Source of the DNA: Bipolaris cookei
Lineage: Eukaryota > Ascomycota > Dothideomycetes > Pleosporales > Pleosporaceae
NCBI GenBank assembly: GCA_002286855.1
Contig: NRSV01000008.1
Coordinates: 310,001-374,000 of the forward strand
Length of the DNA stretch: 64,000 nt
Direction of reading: 5' to 3'
Position numbers and translations under genes: made by a program. This document shows positions 1 to 11,629 of this stretch, piece by piece. A model generated the notes under the pieces. The model searched no databases. It had not been told where the DNA came from and saw only the letters and a program-made list of their open reading frames with translations. The first letter of the stretch is position 1, and the number at the start of each line of letters is the position of its first letter.

Positions 1-1359
1 CCTAGGGCCTGATCATCTCGTCTGCGCTGTAAGCTTGTAAACGATTTGCTTTTTGTGGGGTTTCGTGCATTGGTGTAGACCAGAAGGTTTGATGTGGGTC
101 TAAGAGATGGTGTTGTGATAAGGCTCCACCAAAGTCTACTCCATATTCGTACTTTAGCTATAAACAATCCAACATCGCGCGGCCAGAGACTGGCATGGCA
201 AGTCTCATACTTACTGATACGGTGCGTGAGCAGGTGCTGGGTTATTACTAATGCTTCTTTACTCGAATTGGAATATTAACAAACTACACATGACCAAAGG
301 GCAACTCACCCGAAAGTATGTCGTCGTCCAAACCATGTACGTAAGCACGCGTTTCCCAGGGACATGATGTGAGCAGTGGCTGTACGGAACGTTTGAGATC
401 AAAGATCTCTCGAAGGCTGTGGGAGTGCCATGCCGAAGTGGCAACATTCGCACTGACACTATAACCCCACAAAGAAGCTGCACCGAAGACGCGTAGAAGG
501 GCCAAAAAACCCCGGAACTTCATCCGCGGGGCGTTCTCTCCGCAGCCATTGATCCGATGCGTCTTGCGAGGCTTGCGTTAATACTATGCAGGCAGTTCAT
601 GTACTGTATACAAAGTTCCCGCTGCAGCAACCGTACACAAGTACATCATCCCATGGCAAGGCAAATCATGCCGAGCGCTATCGTCTAGTACCCTCAATTA
701 CTCAAACCCGTCGGACCGATGTCACTCCCACACGCTACGTACGAACTCCGACCATTCCCCAGATGGCGGGCAAAGACTTAGCCCACATAACCTCCCATCT
801 GCAAAATGACGTTCTTCCCCCGACCTTTGGCGTTTTCGCGGTACAATAGTATCACCGGGGCTGAAAGGCCAAGCCGCAAAAGGTCAGAGGCAGAGGCTCA
901 AAGATCGCCTCTGCCTCCGACAATGCACCGCAGCCAATTACACAAAAGGGCACAACTTGGTTATAACTAGCTTAATCTAGTTAAGTATCTTTCTATATAC
1001 AATGCGGCTTAGTGCCATTTTTTTCGTTCGGTCAGTCAGTAACAATTATGACGTCGATTGTTCGACTCACCGAGGATGATGATCTCTGTGTTTTTGATGC
1101 TAAACTGCATTACGCGTATGGTTTGCTCGCTTTACACCCAGTAGTTCATGGGCTTGGGGGAACGCAATGACAGTGGCTACCATCAGACCCTTGCAGGATA
1201 TGACGGCATAGGGGAGCATGGAAAAGCTGGGGGATTCGTCAGTACCAGTGTACTATATGTAATTGACGTCCCCCTCATGACCTTCAACGTTCTCGTTCAT
1301 TACTTTTGCTGTTCGCTTGAGCAGTAGTCTTCTTCGATATAAAAAAAACACATTACGCA
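1..1359. other. Gene-free left edge, promoter side of the hexose transporter
   Basis: I find no convincing coding region here. The open frames are short, overlap one another on both strands and carry no motif. The last part lies directly upstream of the hexose transporter start and should hold its promoter and 5' leader, but I see no specific element I would defend. Confidence 0.5.
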
Positions 1360-3388
1360 ATGGCGATACTCGATCGGTTTAGAGGGCGCGATAGCACGTC
1401 GACTTCCGAATCGACGGTGCTGGAGAAGGATGTGGAGGCGAAGCCGCAGATGCTCAAGGGAGGGGTAAAGGAAATCTTCCGAATGCGGATTATTGCCATG
1501 GCGATTATTGTGTCCATGGGTGGGGTGAGTGCGATTGGGTGAGCAGGGTGGGTTGTGTGTAACAACAAGCTGACTTATGGCAATGTAGTTCATCTTTGGG
1601 TACGACACTGGACAAATCTCCGGTTTCCTTGAGATGCCGGATTTCCTGGAGAGGTTTGCGGATAATAGAGATCCACAGACGGGAGAACGGTCGTTTAGTA
1701 ATTGGAAATCTGGGTTGATTGTTGCTTTGGTAAGTTTCATAACTCACCTAAGTAGTCAATGGTTTACACATGATCTAATACCTCTCATATAGCTGTCCAT
1801 CGGTACCTTGATGGGTGCTCTGATAGCGGCCCCAATTGCTGATAAATTTGGCCGCAAATATTCAATCGTCTTCTGGAACATCATTTTCTGTGTGGGCGTC
1901 ATTGTGCAAATCACTACAACCAACGTCTGGTACCAAATCTCACTCGGCCGATGGGTTGCTGGTCTCGGTGTTGGAGCACTGTCTGTTCTCACGCCCATGT
2001 AAGTTATGATGAATCATTTCTCAAAGTTATAAATATATACTGACACAGCATTACAGGTACCAATCCGAAACTGCACCCCGCTACGTACGTGGCGCCCTCG
2101 TATCCTGCTACCAACTCTTCATCACCCTCGGCATCTTCACCGCTTACTGCATCAACTTTGGCACCGAAAAGCGCCGTAGCTCATACGCATGGAAGCTTCC
2201 CATGGGCATCGGTTTCATCTGGTCTGCAATCATGATCCTCGGTATTCTCTTCATGCAAGAATCTCCCCGATGGGAGTACCGCAAGGGCAAGACGGAGAGC
2301 GCAAAACACACTGTTGCCTTGACATATGGTGTCTCGGAAGACCATCCCGAAGTGCAGCGTGAAATCCAGGAGATCCAGAGGAAGTTTGAGGCAGAACAGG
2401 CGGGCGGAGGAAAGCATCCTTGGTATGAGATTTTTACCGGTCCGCGGATGGCATACCGTGTTATGCTCGGTGTTGCGCTTCAGGCTTTGCAACAATTGAC
2501 GGGTGCCAACTAGTGAGTCTTCTTTTCCAGTTAACGCTCAAAGGGTCTTCAAATGCTGACACTTGCCTCCAGCTACTTCTACTACGGAACCACAATCTTC
2601 AACTCGGTCGGCATCCAAAACTCCTTTGTGACATCCATGATCCTCGGCGGCGTAAACTTCGGTATGACAATCCCTGGTCTCTACGTCGTCGAGCGGTTCG
2701 GCCGCCGCCCATCGCTCATTGTCGGGGGCCTATGGATGTTCATGTGTTTCCTGGTCTTTGCATCGCTCGGCCACTTTGCTCTGACAAACGCGGACGGAAC
2801 GTCTGATCAGGGCATCGGCTACGCCATGATTATCTTCGCCTGTCTTTTCATCGCCGGATACGCAATGACGTGGGGCCCCATCATCTGGGCCGTTGTTGGC
2901 GAAATCTATCCTTCGAGGTATCGTGCCAAATGCATGGCTCTTGCGACTGCTAGCAACTGGACGTGGAACTTTCTCATCTCATTCTGTAAGTTTTGCACAC
3001 CAATACATTTCCCATCTCCTTTGAACTGCTCACTCACGGCTCTTTTCCAGTCACACCATACATTACATCTGCCATTGACTACCGATATGGCTACGTCTTC
3101 GCAGCATGCTGTTTCACCGGCGCAGTAGTAGTCTACTTTTTCGTATGCGAGTCCCACGGCCGCACGCTCGAGGAAATCGACACAATGTATATTCTACATG
3201 TCACACCGTGGAAGAGCAAGCATTGGGAGCCCCCGGCGAACGAGGAGCTGCCAGCGCTGGATAACACGTACCTGACGCCTGGAGCGAGGGGTATCAAGAA
3301 GGGCAATGAGGCAAGGGCACCGGAGCAGTTGAGGAAAGAGAGCATTCCAACTGGTGATGTGCAGGCTAGCGGTGCGAGAGGGGAGTAG
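1360..3388 (+). CDS. MFS hexose/monosaccharide transporter
   Basis: This gene encodes a plasma-membrane sugar:proton symporter of the major facilitator superfamily, about 572 residues. Six exons fit: 1360-1524, 1589-1729, 1793-1998, 2057-2512, 2573-2985 and 3051-3388. Together they give 1,719 nt in one frame, and all introns are GT-AG of 58-65 nt. Sugar-transporter signatures are visible in order: ADKFGRK after TM2 (about residue 117), PMYQSE followed by PRYVRGAL after TM4, ESPRW in the central loop (about 240), QQLTGANYYFYYG in TM7 (about 315-327), VERFGRR (about 362) and ESHGRTLEEID, a variant of the PETKGRTLEE motif, near the end of TM12 (about 494). The junctions at 1998/2057 and 2512/2573 fall inside MYQSE and GANYY, which confirms them. 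The family is known for glucose and other hexose uptake. The exact substrate cannot be read from the sequence. Confidence 0.95.
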
Positions 3389-3817
3389 TAATTGGAGTGG
3401 ATCATGCCTGACGATAAATGACCTGGTATGATTAGATGTAGGGTTTGTTCTTTGCTACGTTCAGCGAGCACTGTATTATTATCACTTGCATTGAATGTTA
3501 CATAATGAAATGACTTGGTTTTCAATTACAAGATGACAATCTTCATTTGTGTACGATGTCTATCGAACCCTATGATATAATTAGGACTGAATAAAATTAG
3601 CATGTGAAAATCCCTAGTCATGAAAACGACATGTGCAGCAGATCATCATCATACAACGAGATCTTGGTGATGACCACTTGTAACAAAAATAGAAACTTTG
3701 TACATTGAACAGACATGATGATGCGCACCATCAGGCAATCATTCTTCAATACCAAAAGTCTTCCAAAATAAAAACAAAAGATTTGGTTCGAAGAATCCCG
3801 AGCAAGCTCAGGCACGT
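3389..3817. other. Intergenic stretch between hexose transporter and tRNA-Phe
   Basis: A+T-rich sequence without a supported gene. It should hold the transporter's 3' untranslated region and, close to 3818, the downstream flank of the tRNA gene. Confidence 0.5.
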
Positions 3818-3904
3818 TGTCCCCTTCGTGGATCGAACACGATACCTCCAGATTTAATGACCGAAGACTTCAGTCTGGCGCTCTCCCAATTGAGCTAAGG
3901 AGAC
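3818..3904 (-). tRNA. tRNA-Phe (GAA) with a 14-nt intron
   Basis: Read on the minus strand, the sequence folds as a complete tRNA. The acceptor arm GTCTCCT pairs with AGGGGAC with one G-T wobble. A D arm with GCTC/GAGC follows, then the anticodon stem CCAGA/TCTGG and a T arm containing GTTCGATCC. The anticodon loop is CTGAAGA, giving anticodon GAA. Fourteen nucleotides (window 3854-3867) sit directly 3' of the purine after the anticodon, the standard place for a nuclear tRNA intron. Removing them leaves a 73-nt tRNA. Fungal nuclear tRNA-Phe genes often carry a short intron here. Confidence 0.95.
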
Positions 3905-4449
3905 GAGTTTTGTTTTTGATGCAAGTATCTTCCCCACTATTATTTATATTGTCAATATAAATTAGCCGTAAAGTGGGATGCGTAAGCATGCATGCATGAG
4001 AAACGATTGTCGTAAATGCGGGGAAACAAGGTGTGGCGCTAACGTGTCAATCTCATTTCGCGCGGAGATTTGCACTAGGGCATATACACAATGAATAAAA
4101 CAAATCGGGCGACAATATGTGGCCACAGAGCTGGGTTCGAGGACCAAAAAAAAACTGGCTTTCGGTTTGGCGCGGAAGGGCAGACACAAGCTACTGGATA
4201 AGTACTGACATCATCTGTGTTCCCCAATGAGGCTTACATTTGTGTTTTATTGGAATTGAGCCGAAAGCGCGGGCAGGGACTATTAGATGAGCAAGAGCTG
4301 CTGATTTCATTGCCCCCGCAATTGCTTTTTACATACGTGTCACGCGTCATTGTTGTCGTCTCTCTCTCACACCCTCACTTTCTCGACGTTCTGCTCTCAA
4401 TTCTGCATAACTTGTCGGCACGTGTCTGGCATAGGGCCCACATCAAAGC

Positions 4450-5460
4450 ATGGCGATTGTGCAAGGATGGCTGCCGCCGTCGCGGGAGAACTGGGAGCTG
4501 CTGTGCTGGATTTGGCAATTCTTTCCGTTGGTAAGAAGGACACGGTGGCTTGCGCTGGGGGTGTTGCGAGTACGAAGAACTTGACAGAGCTGACTAGTTT
4601 GTGCAAAACGTATAGTTTACCCTAGTGCAATGGGTGCTCGATTGGTACCCTCAAGGCAAAACTTCGGTCGAGTCACGGTTCAATGTCAATGGAAAGATTG
4701 GGTGGGCGACGATGGAGTCGGTGGGCTTTCTTGTGCTATTATATATCATGGTAGCGCTGCCAAAGGAGCTGGGGATTGAAGAGTTGCCATGGGGTAATTG
4801 GACCATGGCTGGATGCTTTGTAAGTGTGGTTGGTGAAGGGGAGAAGAGAGTGCAAGAGCAAGTACTAAATGCAAACACTAGGTGATGCACTATCTCTACC
4901 GCGCCATCCTGTCGCCTCTATTTTTGAATCCGAGCATGTCACCGATACACTTGTTCGTCTGGGTAGCGGCGGCTATATTTCAGCTGTGCAACGCCATCTC
5001 TATTGGGGGATACCTTGCAGGGTATGGGCCGACGTCGCAGTACGAGTGGGCAGCGCGGACAGAGTGGATGTTTGTTGGGCTTGTTGTGTGGTGCTGGGGA
5101 CTCATGGGAAATATGTTCCACGATGACGACCTGCGGGAAATTAGGAGAGCGGCGGATCGGAGGCAGCGCAAGGTGGCCAAGGAAGAGGGCAAGGCGGTGG
5201 AGAGCGTGGACAAGGTATACATGATACCAAAGAACGGTCTGTTCAAGTACGTGTTGTATGCACACTACCTGTGCGAGTGGATTGAGTGGGCTGGGTGGTG
5301 GATGATTGGGGGGTGGAAGTGCCATCCGGCGCGCTCGTTCCTGCTCAACGAGATTTCTACAATGGTGCCACGAGCGTTGCAGGGCAAGCGGTGGTATGAG
5401 AGGAAGTTTGGTAAGGAGAAGCTCGAGGGTCGCAAGGCGGTGATCCCTGGGCTGGTATGA
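4450..5460 (+). CDS. 3-oxo-5-alpha-steroid 4-dehydrogenase (steroid 5-alpha-reductase) family protein
   Basis: An integral membrane NADPH-dependent reductase of the steroid 5-alpha-reductase family, about 287 residues. Exons 4450-4530, 4616-4819 and 4882-5460 give 27, 68 and 193 codons. The first intron ends at the TATAG before 4616, which joins FFPL to FTLVQWVLDWYPQGKTS. Using the nearer TAG at 4625 would break the frame. The C-terminal half carries the family pattern: a Y-x-IPKNGLFKYV core followed by AHYLCEWIEWAGWW, and a terminal RALQGKRWYERKFG block leading to RKAVIPGLV. This C-terminal domain binds NADPH and the enone substrate in the ER membrane. Several hydrophobic segments fit a multipass protein. 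Filamentous fungi often have such proteins whose true substrate, steroid or other enoyl lipid, is not known. Confidence 0.88.
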
Positions 5461-7136
5461 TAGGTCACGGGGTTTGTTTTGTGCACGGAAGGAAGGAGCG
5501 AGGGGCTAGCGAGTGAGTAAGCTCGTAAGATTGGACAATAGTGAAAACAAAGGGGTACAAAGAAGCACGGCATGACACAAATCAAATCGGCTGGGTAGCG
5601 GGTGTTGATGATGATGATGATTATGGATGCTTTGTGAGCAATGGTGGGTAGAGGATGGTTGTTGTTGTTGTTGTTGTGGTGGTGGTGGTGGTGGTGGTGG
5701 TGTGAGGCGATTAATCTACTTAGAGTACATGGATGTACAGAGTAAGTACTTAGGTGAGTGTTGTTGGTGGATGGCGCATTGCGGCTTCCTGTTACGAGAC
5801 ATGGGTAAGCGGTTGGCAGCACCTGAGTCGTGGATAAAGCAGAGAGTGGCAGCCAGGGCGCGGCGACACGAGAGCAAGCAATAGAGGGCTGCAAGGCGCC
5901 GAGGAAGCTATGTCCTCGGTCTGCTGAGACGGGCTTAATATAGAGTGGCCATGCAGCCAATGGGAGGCGGAGCACGGGCGGGAATGAAAAGTAAAGCTGG
6001 TGAAAAAAAAAGCGAGGGGATGATGTTATTGGAACCAGGATAGGGCCAAGGGGCCCACGGGCAATGACGATGGTTCACGTCGGATGATGGCATGGGTGGG
6101 GATGGCGGGCATCGCTGTGTTTGGGGGGTGCACTTCTCTGCCATGTACTACACATGCTGCACACGTACGTTCACTTGTCTGTGGCAGCAAGTCGTAGGTG
6201 AGGTGCATACACAGAGTCAAGACCAGGATGTCTGCTGCTGCTGCTGCCCTGCACACTCACGTCTCTCTCGGACGCACTCAGCCACGGACGTGCCGTATCA
6301 GTGATTAGCCCAGCGCCACCGTGTTTAGCAGCTTCCCTCTTCGGGGCTACTGCTGGCTGCTAGTCAGCAAATGCATCCATCTCTCTCCGTCTTTCCGTCT
6401 GGAGCTCCCGCACCACCAGTCAGCGTGTCTTGGCGGCCATTTGTGCCGCCTTGGACAGACTGAGAGGCTTTGCATACAGACATGACAGAGTCTGCTACAT
6501 CCACAGCTCGCTGGCCCTGCACATATCACACTGCGCGCCCGCCCGCCCACGTCTCCCTTTCCGTGTTTCGCATTGGCGTCCAGCACAGCCAACCCCCTGC
6601 GATACGCCGTTGTGCCAGGCCGTCAGCGTCAGCGCCAGGCCAGTCGCAGCGCACGTGCTGTGACCATTGTTGTTGGGGTGGTTCGCTTCGGCAGTGCAAT
6701 CAATAACCGCACCACGGCCGTCTGGCTGGGATCGCCCATCCTGCTCCTGCGCAGGGTCCACTCCGTCTCCTGCACAACTGCTGCCCGCCGCCCACTCACC
6801 AGTCCACGCCGTGTCCTTAATACATCATCAACCCGGACCCACGGGCGGAGACGAAGCAGATCGCCGCCGTCTCGTCGCTGCTGCTCGCTGTCCACCCGTC
6901 GTCCCACGGCATTGCTGCCACCGCGCGACACACTAACTCCCTCGCCGTCGCCAACCTAGTTTCTGTCGCGGCTCTGATACCCACAAATCGGCCTTCCACC
7001 GCCTGCACCTTGACAACGCTTCCTCGGCGCGCCCTCAAACTTCGCCCCATCCGCTGCTTGCCTCAGTCGCTCCTTTGTCAGTCTCAGTGTTGCGTGTGCC
7101 CTGCCTCTCTGGCTGCGCAACCCTTCTTCTGCAATC
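5461..7136. other. Intergenic region with trinucleotide repeats
   Basis: No supported gene. Low-complexity tracts dominate, including GAT and GTT/GGT triplet runs between about 5606 and 5702 and a short CTG run near 6235. The pyrimidine-rich stretch just before 7137 is probably the 5' leader of the downstream membrane protein. Many frames are open here only because the base composition is skewed. Confidence 0.5.
5655..5702. repeat. Triplet microsatellite (GTT)n/(GGT)n
   Basis: A perfect run of GTT triplets passes directly into GGT triplets. It lies in the gap between two genes and not in a coding frame I would accept. Confidence 0.85.
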
Positions 7137-8624
7137 ATGTCGAGCAATGCGCCTGCCAGTACGTTATCTCCCTCTTTTGTCGCGTCCAGCCCTGCTGCTG
7201 CCGCTCCTTCCTCTGCCTCTGCTGCTCCTTCCAATGACCCGCTCTCTTCTTCTCCCTCTGCTCTTTCATCCCAGCCTCGTCCGCCGTCTGTAACACCCTC
7301 CACAGCAACACCGCAGCCTTCATCAGCCTCTCCGGCTGCGGCTTCAAGTCCGGCTTCAAGTCCTCCACCGGCTTCTAACTCACCTTCAGCCCCGGAATCT
7401 ACACCCAACCCTCCCCCATCTACACCCACCCCAGAGCCCTCTAGCCCATCGGCTCCTCCGCCATCATCAGAGACTCCGGCTCCTCCCCCACCTTCCTCAA
7501 CTCCTCCATCACCACCCCCTAGCTCCGCCCCTGCTCCTGCTCCTGCCCCATCCAGCGCACCGCCGCCAGCCCAGTCTTCCGCACCACCCGCGCCAGCGCC
7601 ATCGTCCAACAACGATGCGCCCCCGACCAGCATCGTCACCGCCCCACCGGCCCCTACTTCGACAGACGTCTTCACGTCAGTCGTAGTCATCACGTCGGCC
7701 ACGGCTCCAGGCCTGCCTCCACAGGTCATCACCATCACGTCTACCATCAGCTCGCCAGCCAACACCGCTGCACCCCCCAACGGAGCATCCATCAGCGGCA
7801 ACAGCGCCAAACCAACCACCACCGGCACCACTGGCCTGCAGAATGCACAAAACGAAGACAGTGGTGGTCTTTCCACCAGCGGTACGACTGCCATTGCTGT
7901 CGTCATTCCCATTGTCATTGTTGCCCTGCTAGTACTCGGTGGCATCTTCTTCTGGCGGAAGCGCAAGCAGCGCAAGAGCGCAGAGGACGAGCGTAGGAAA
8001 GAGGTGGAAGAATATGGCTTCAACCCTAACCATGACCCAACTTTGCCTGCGGTCGGTGGTCTCGTCATGGCTGAGGATGAAAGTGGCTACCGAGGATGGG
8101 GCAACACCACCACCAGCTCCAACCGCAAAATGTCAACCACTATGACCTCTGGTATGACTTACTCGGATAGCAACAGCAACCCCGGTGGATACGCTGCACC
8201 CCACTCGCCAACCGGAATCTACTCTGACGCCCAATCTAACGACCCCTTAATGGACGGACGCCGTCAAACGATGGATTCTGATGGCATTGGTGCGCTTGGC
8301 GGTGCCGCCGGTGCTACAGCCGCAAACTCTGCTAACAACCAGAATGGTGTACACCGCGGCCCATCCAATGCCTCTTCATCATACTCAGCTGCCGATCATT
8401 CAGACCACTCGGGCGATTATCCTGGCATGGCTGGCAATCAACAACATGATTACTACGGCAACCAAGACTACTATCAGCCCGGCCCATACGGTTCCAACGA
8501 CCCCTATGGCGGCCAACCACAACAGCCCATCATAAGAGATGTATCCGCACGGCGAAACACAAGAATCGAGAACCCAAGTGTGTTCCCTCATCAAGGGAAC
8601 TCTGGTATCGCTCAAAACTTTTAA
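7137..8624 (+). CDS. Ser/Pro/Ala-rich single-pass membrane protein, function unknown
   Basis: A single open frame of 495 residues. Residues 1 to about 235 are almost wholly Ser, Pro, Ala and Thr, with no cysteine pattern, as in heavily O-mannosylated fungal surface domains. One clear transmembrane segment follows at about 249-272 (IAVVIPIVIVALLVLGGIFF), then a basic stop-transfer patch WRKRKQRK. The cytoplasmic tail of about 220 residues is rich in Ser, Asn, Gly, Tyr and Gln, with YGFNPNHDP shortly after the membrane. I see no N-terminal signal peptide. Either the membrane segment acts as a signal anchor or the true start lies in a missed upstream exon. The layout resembles Mid2/Wsc-like wall-stress sensors and SKG6-type membrane proteins, but no diagnostic domain is present, so the role is left open. 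Confidence 0.75.
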   Translation: MSSNAPASTLSPSFVASSPAAAAPSSASAAPSNDPLSSSPSALSSQPRPPSVTPSTATPQPSSASPAAASSPASSPPPASNSPSAPESTPNPPPSTPTPEPSSPSAPPPSSETPAPPPPSSTPPSPPPSSAPAPAPAPSSAPPPAQSSAPPAPAPSSNNDAPPTSIVTAPPAPTSTDVFTSVVVITSATAPGLPPQVITITSTISSPANTAAPPNGASISGNSAKPTTTGTTGLQNAQNEDSGGLSTSGTTAIAVVIPIVIVALLVLGGIFFWRKRKQRKSAEDERRKEVEEYGFNPNHDPTLPAVGGLVMAEDESGYRGWGNTTTSSNRKMSTTMTSGMTYSDSNSNPGGYAAPHSPTGIYSDAQSNDPLMDGRRQTMDSDGIGALGGAAGATAANSANNQNGVHRGPSNASSSYSAADHSDHSGDYPGMAGNQQHDYYGNQDYYQPGPYGSNDPYGGQPQQPIIRDVSARRNTRIENPSVFPHQGNSGIAQNF

Positions 8625-10297
8625 TAATTTGACTGTACCTGCTACACTCATTGCTACACTTGTATATTGCGACAATTTTCATTCCATCGACTTGTCTATA
8701 TCAGTTGGTATATATCCACACATCGGCGTTCTTCAGGCAGGGTTATCTATTTTTTTGGTCGATCCGCTTTCACATCATACCTCAGTCTTTCTTTTCACCG
8801 CCCTCAGTGGTGCTGTGGGCACTCGCAGGCCACTGAGTTGGGCGTCGACGTGGTCGTCTGCTGGGAAGAGCAGGCTTGTACCAAACTAGCACGATGAGAT
8901 GGCATGAACCCGGTTGAACCTGCACCATAAGATTGCAGGACCGAGGAAGAGTATCGAGCGAGACGGACTTACACATGTGTTCGGCGGAAATAAAAACAAG
9001 AAGCGTTTGCAAACTTGTCACTGAGGTGTGCCATCGCCTTGCGGAGAATCACACCTTTCTTTTCTTTCTCTTTTTTTTTCCAACTCAGGACCTTTGGATT
9101 CCTGGACCTTCTAGTGGTACCCCACCGTTTCTTTTTGGTAATTTTGAAGAGAAGGGGTTTCGACGGCTTTATGCGGACAATACAGGTTTTTGTAATAATC
9201 ACGTTTCTCTCACTCTTACCCACGAGTCCTTCACTATTATTACCTTGATTTGTTTACACGTACACGCCTCGTACAAGGCTCAGAACCTTTTTTTTAAAAA
9301 ACTTGTTTTTCGTTTGATCGTCCAACTAGATGGTGGGGTATAGGCGATTAGAGTCTGAGGAAGCGAGCAACATGTGGTGGTCATGTCGGTTCGTGAAGCA
9401 AGGAGTGAAATTACAACATGAAAATAAACAATTTAAACAAATCGCAACAGTACGTAATCATGTATTTGGATTCCTTGTTTGTTGTAGCTGAGATATAAAA
9501 GTTCAGGTGTATGTATAAATGCAGTCGTTTATTTAATCCTTTGTCTTGAAAGATGATTCGACTCTACTCGACTCGGTCCTAGTTAAACACAAACAGCAAG
9601 TTAGTTAGCCACGACATACCTCCATGGCACCAGAGTCGAACCCTCCAAATTCCCTCCCCCCGCACCCTCTCAACCACCTTCTAAATCCTCAACAGACTTA
9701 CCAAACACTACCCTTAGTGCACCTTCCCCGTCATCTTCCACCTTCTATACACACGCACTCTGCCCCCCTTTTTTTAGGCCACACCCTCAGCCCTATCAGC
9801 CCATCAACCCAAGCTAACAAAGCAAACTAAATTAGCCACCCACACGAACCTCAACCAAACTAACATGCTAACGCAGACCCAGACCCCAACTATGCATGCA
9901 TGCACAAGAGTTTGGTCCAGACAGCAGACGCGCCATTAAGACACAAAGCCCGCCACTCTTTGGCGTCCTTTGTTTTCCCTTTTTTTTTAGCTGCTAGTGG
10001 GGGTGGGATTGCGTTGACGTGCGTATGGCGCTTTTAGCATGCGTTTTCGTCATGCTACAGTACCATCGTCTTTCTTTTCTCTGTAAGTAGGGTGCAAAGA
10101 GAAAGAAAGAGAGATACAGAGAGGAAAAGAGAGAGAGATGCTTGGCATCTTGTCACTCACTCATCCTACCCTTTGAGAAACCAGTGTTGTTTCTCATACA
10201 AACATACAGTAGTCCCCCTCTTTGCCTTTTCTTTTTTTTTCTCATTTCCCCCGATCAACCTTCATACGGAATCTTTCTCGCAACAAGATCTATCGGT
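8625..10297. other. Gene-free intergenic region
   Basis: Nothing here passes as a gene. There are T-rich and pyrimidine-rich runs and short frames on both strands with no recognisable motif. Part of it must be the 3' untranslated region of the Ser/Pro-rich membrane protein gene. Confidence 0.5.
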
Positions 10298-10704
10298 TCA
10301 TCCTTTCCCTCCCCCTTCTGCTCTAACCCCGCACCCAAAACACTCACACTCACTCTTCTCCACTAGAAATGTAACCTCATATTCCATTGCAAATGCCCGC
10401 AACGCCTCGATTACCCCATCGTCATCATCCCCGCCACAAGACATAGTAGTCGCACTATTAGAGCGAACCGTTCTATTGTCCCCATACAGCCACTCCGCAA
10501 ACGCCTCAAACGTGCTTACCCCCACATTTTCAAATTTCAGAATGCGGCCGCCACGAATGTTGGTGCGGGGAGCACGCGCCAGTAAGCGCCGGAGGAGAGG
10601 AGAGCAAGCAGCAAGTTTTTGTTCGTGGACGGGGATGCGTGTGGGTGGGGTGCTAATCATGCAGTTTACGATGTTGTAACCTCTTTCCCTTTGTGTACTT
10701 GTTA

Positions 10705-10756
<52 letters not shown>

Positions 10757-10876
10757 ATTTTCGTTGGGGATAAGGGGGTTGGGAATGGAAGCGAAAACGT
10801 ACTCAGGGTCTGGACGGTGGAGGTATAAGACTGGCATGGTTAGGAGACTGGTGCTTGGTTTTATGGGGTCTAGCAT
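10298..10876 (-). CDS. Small BTB/POZ-domain protein
   Basis: Two exons read on the minus strand (10876-10803 and 10682-10298) give 459 nt, or 152 residues. The intron runs from GTACG to GGAAAG, and the phase fits, joining HRPDPE to GYNIVNCMIS. The second exon shows a fungal BTB/POZ pattern: IPVHEQKLAACSPLLRRLL, in place of the usual xVHK-x-LLxxxSxxF, and VSTFEAFAEWLYGDN, the usual F-x-x-F-x-x-WLY. BTB domains mediate dimerisation or recruit substrates to cullin-3 ligases. A TA/TG microsatellite lies inside the intron. Translated through, it would give a run of IY repeats, which argues for the intron. The protein is short and ends soon after the domain, so it could be a remnant of a longer BTB gene. 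Confidence 0.5.
10708..10756. repeat. (TA)n/(TG)n compound microsatellite
   Basis: Seventeen or so TA units followed by eight TG units. It lies within the proposed intron of the BTB-domain gene on the opposite strand. Confidence 0.95.
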
Positions 10877-11629
10877 TGTGGAATGGGAATATTAATAAAA
10901 AAGTCGATCATGCTAAGGAGAGGAGATGGTTGAGAATAAAACTGTTGTAGTTGTAAGCATCGTGGTGCTATTATTGTCCATCGTTCTTGTAACTATCTGC
11001 CATCAACCATAGTATCAGAGACGGTAAGTACCTCTCCCCCCCTGAAACCCCTCAGTTAGTGACTACCAGTGCCCAACAAGAACAGTAGTGATGATATTTC
11101 AGCCTCTGCTGATTGATCCACGACCACTGCTTTTACGAGGTACCTTTAACATTGTCTTGATTTCTAATTCAAGCACATCTAGTAACCATAGTTCGCCTAC
11201 TTCCTCATCGCCCAATAAGCACCCCCCAAAAACTCAACATCACAAACCCTCCTAAATTCATCATACCAAATCATACAACCATGTATTTCAATTTTGTTAA
11301 ACTACACTAATACCCCCGACGCCGCACTGACCCCCAAAAAAGACTGCTTTTACCCGCACTCGCACAGTCCAAACGCAAGAACCGAAAATTCATTTATTAA
11401 AAAACAACGCTCATAATCCTCGAGATGCAGCCGCAGATCAGAACGACAAAAACGGTCGCACAAAACGCCTCATAACCCCCCCCCTCCCCCCTCCCCCCTT
11501 CCCCCAAACTTGCCGTGACTCATTGTCCGAGGGGAAGATGCAAAAGTCAGGATAGTAGCACCGTCGCAATGCTGATGGTCATGTCATGAAACGTCAATTA
11601 GAGGTGTTGTTGCTATTGTTCAAAGAAGC
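10877..11629. other. Intergenic region with C-rich tract
   Basis: No gene seen. A C-rich homopolymer stretch interrupted by single T bases runs from about 11477 to 11507. The right part should be the 3' untranslated region of the R3H-SUZ gene, which ends at 11630 on the minus strand. Confidence 0.5.

Noticed and set aside
5265..5975. 236-codon minus-strand frame with a His/Asn run
   Set aside because: Antisense of the 5-alpha-reductase 3' end plus the triplet microsatellite; no motif.
6956..8068. 370-codon minus-strand open frame opposite the Ser/Pro-rich protein
   Set aside because: Its Gly/Ala/Glu/Val translation is simply the antisense of the Ser/Pro/Ala coding repeats. It has no motif, and the plus-strand frame is longer and has a membrane helix.
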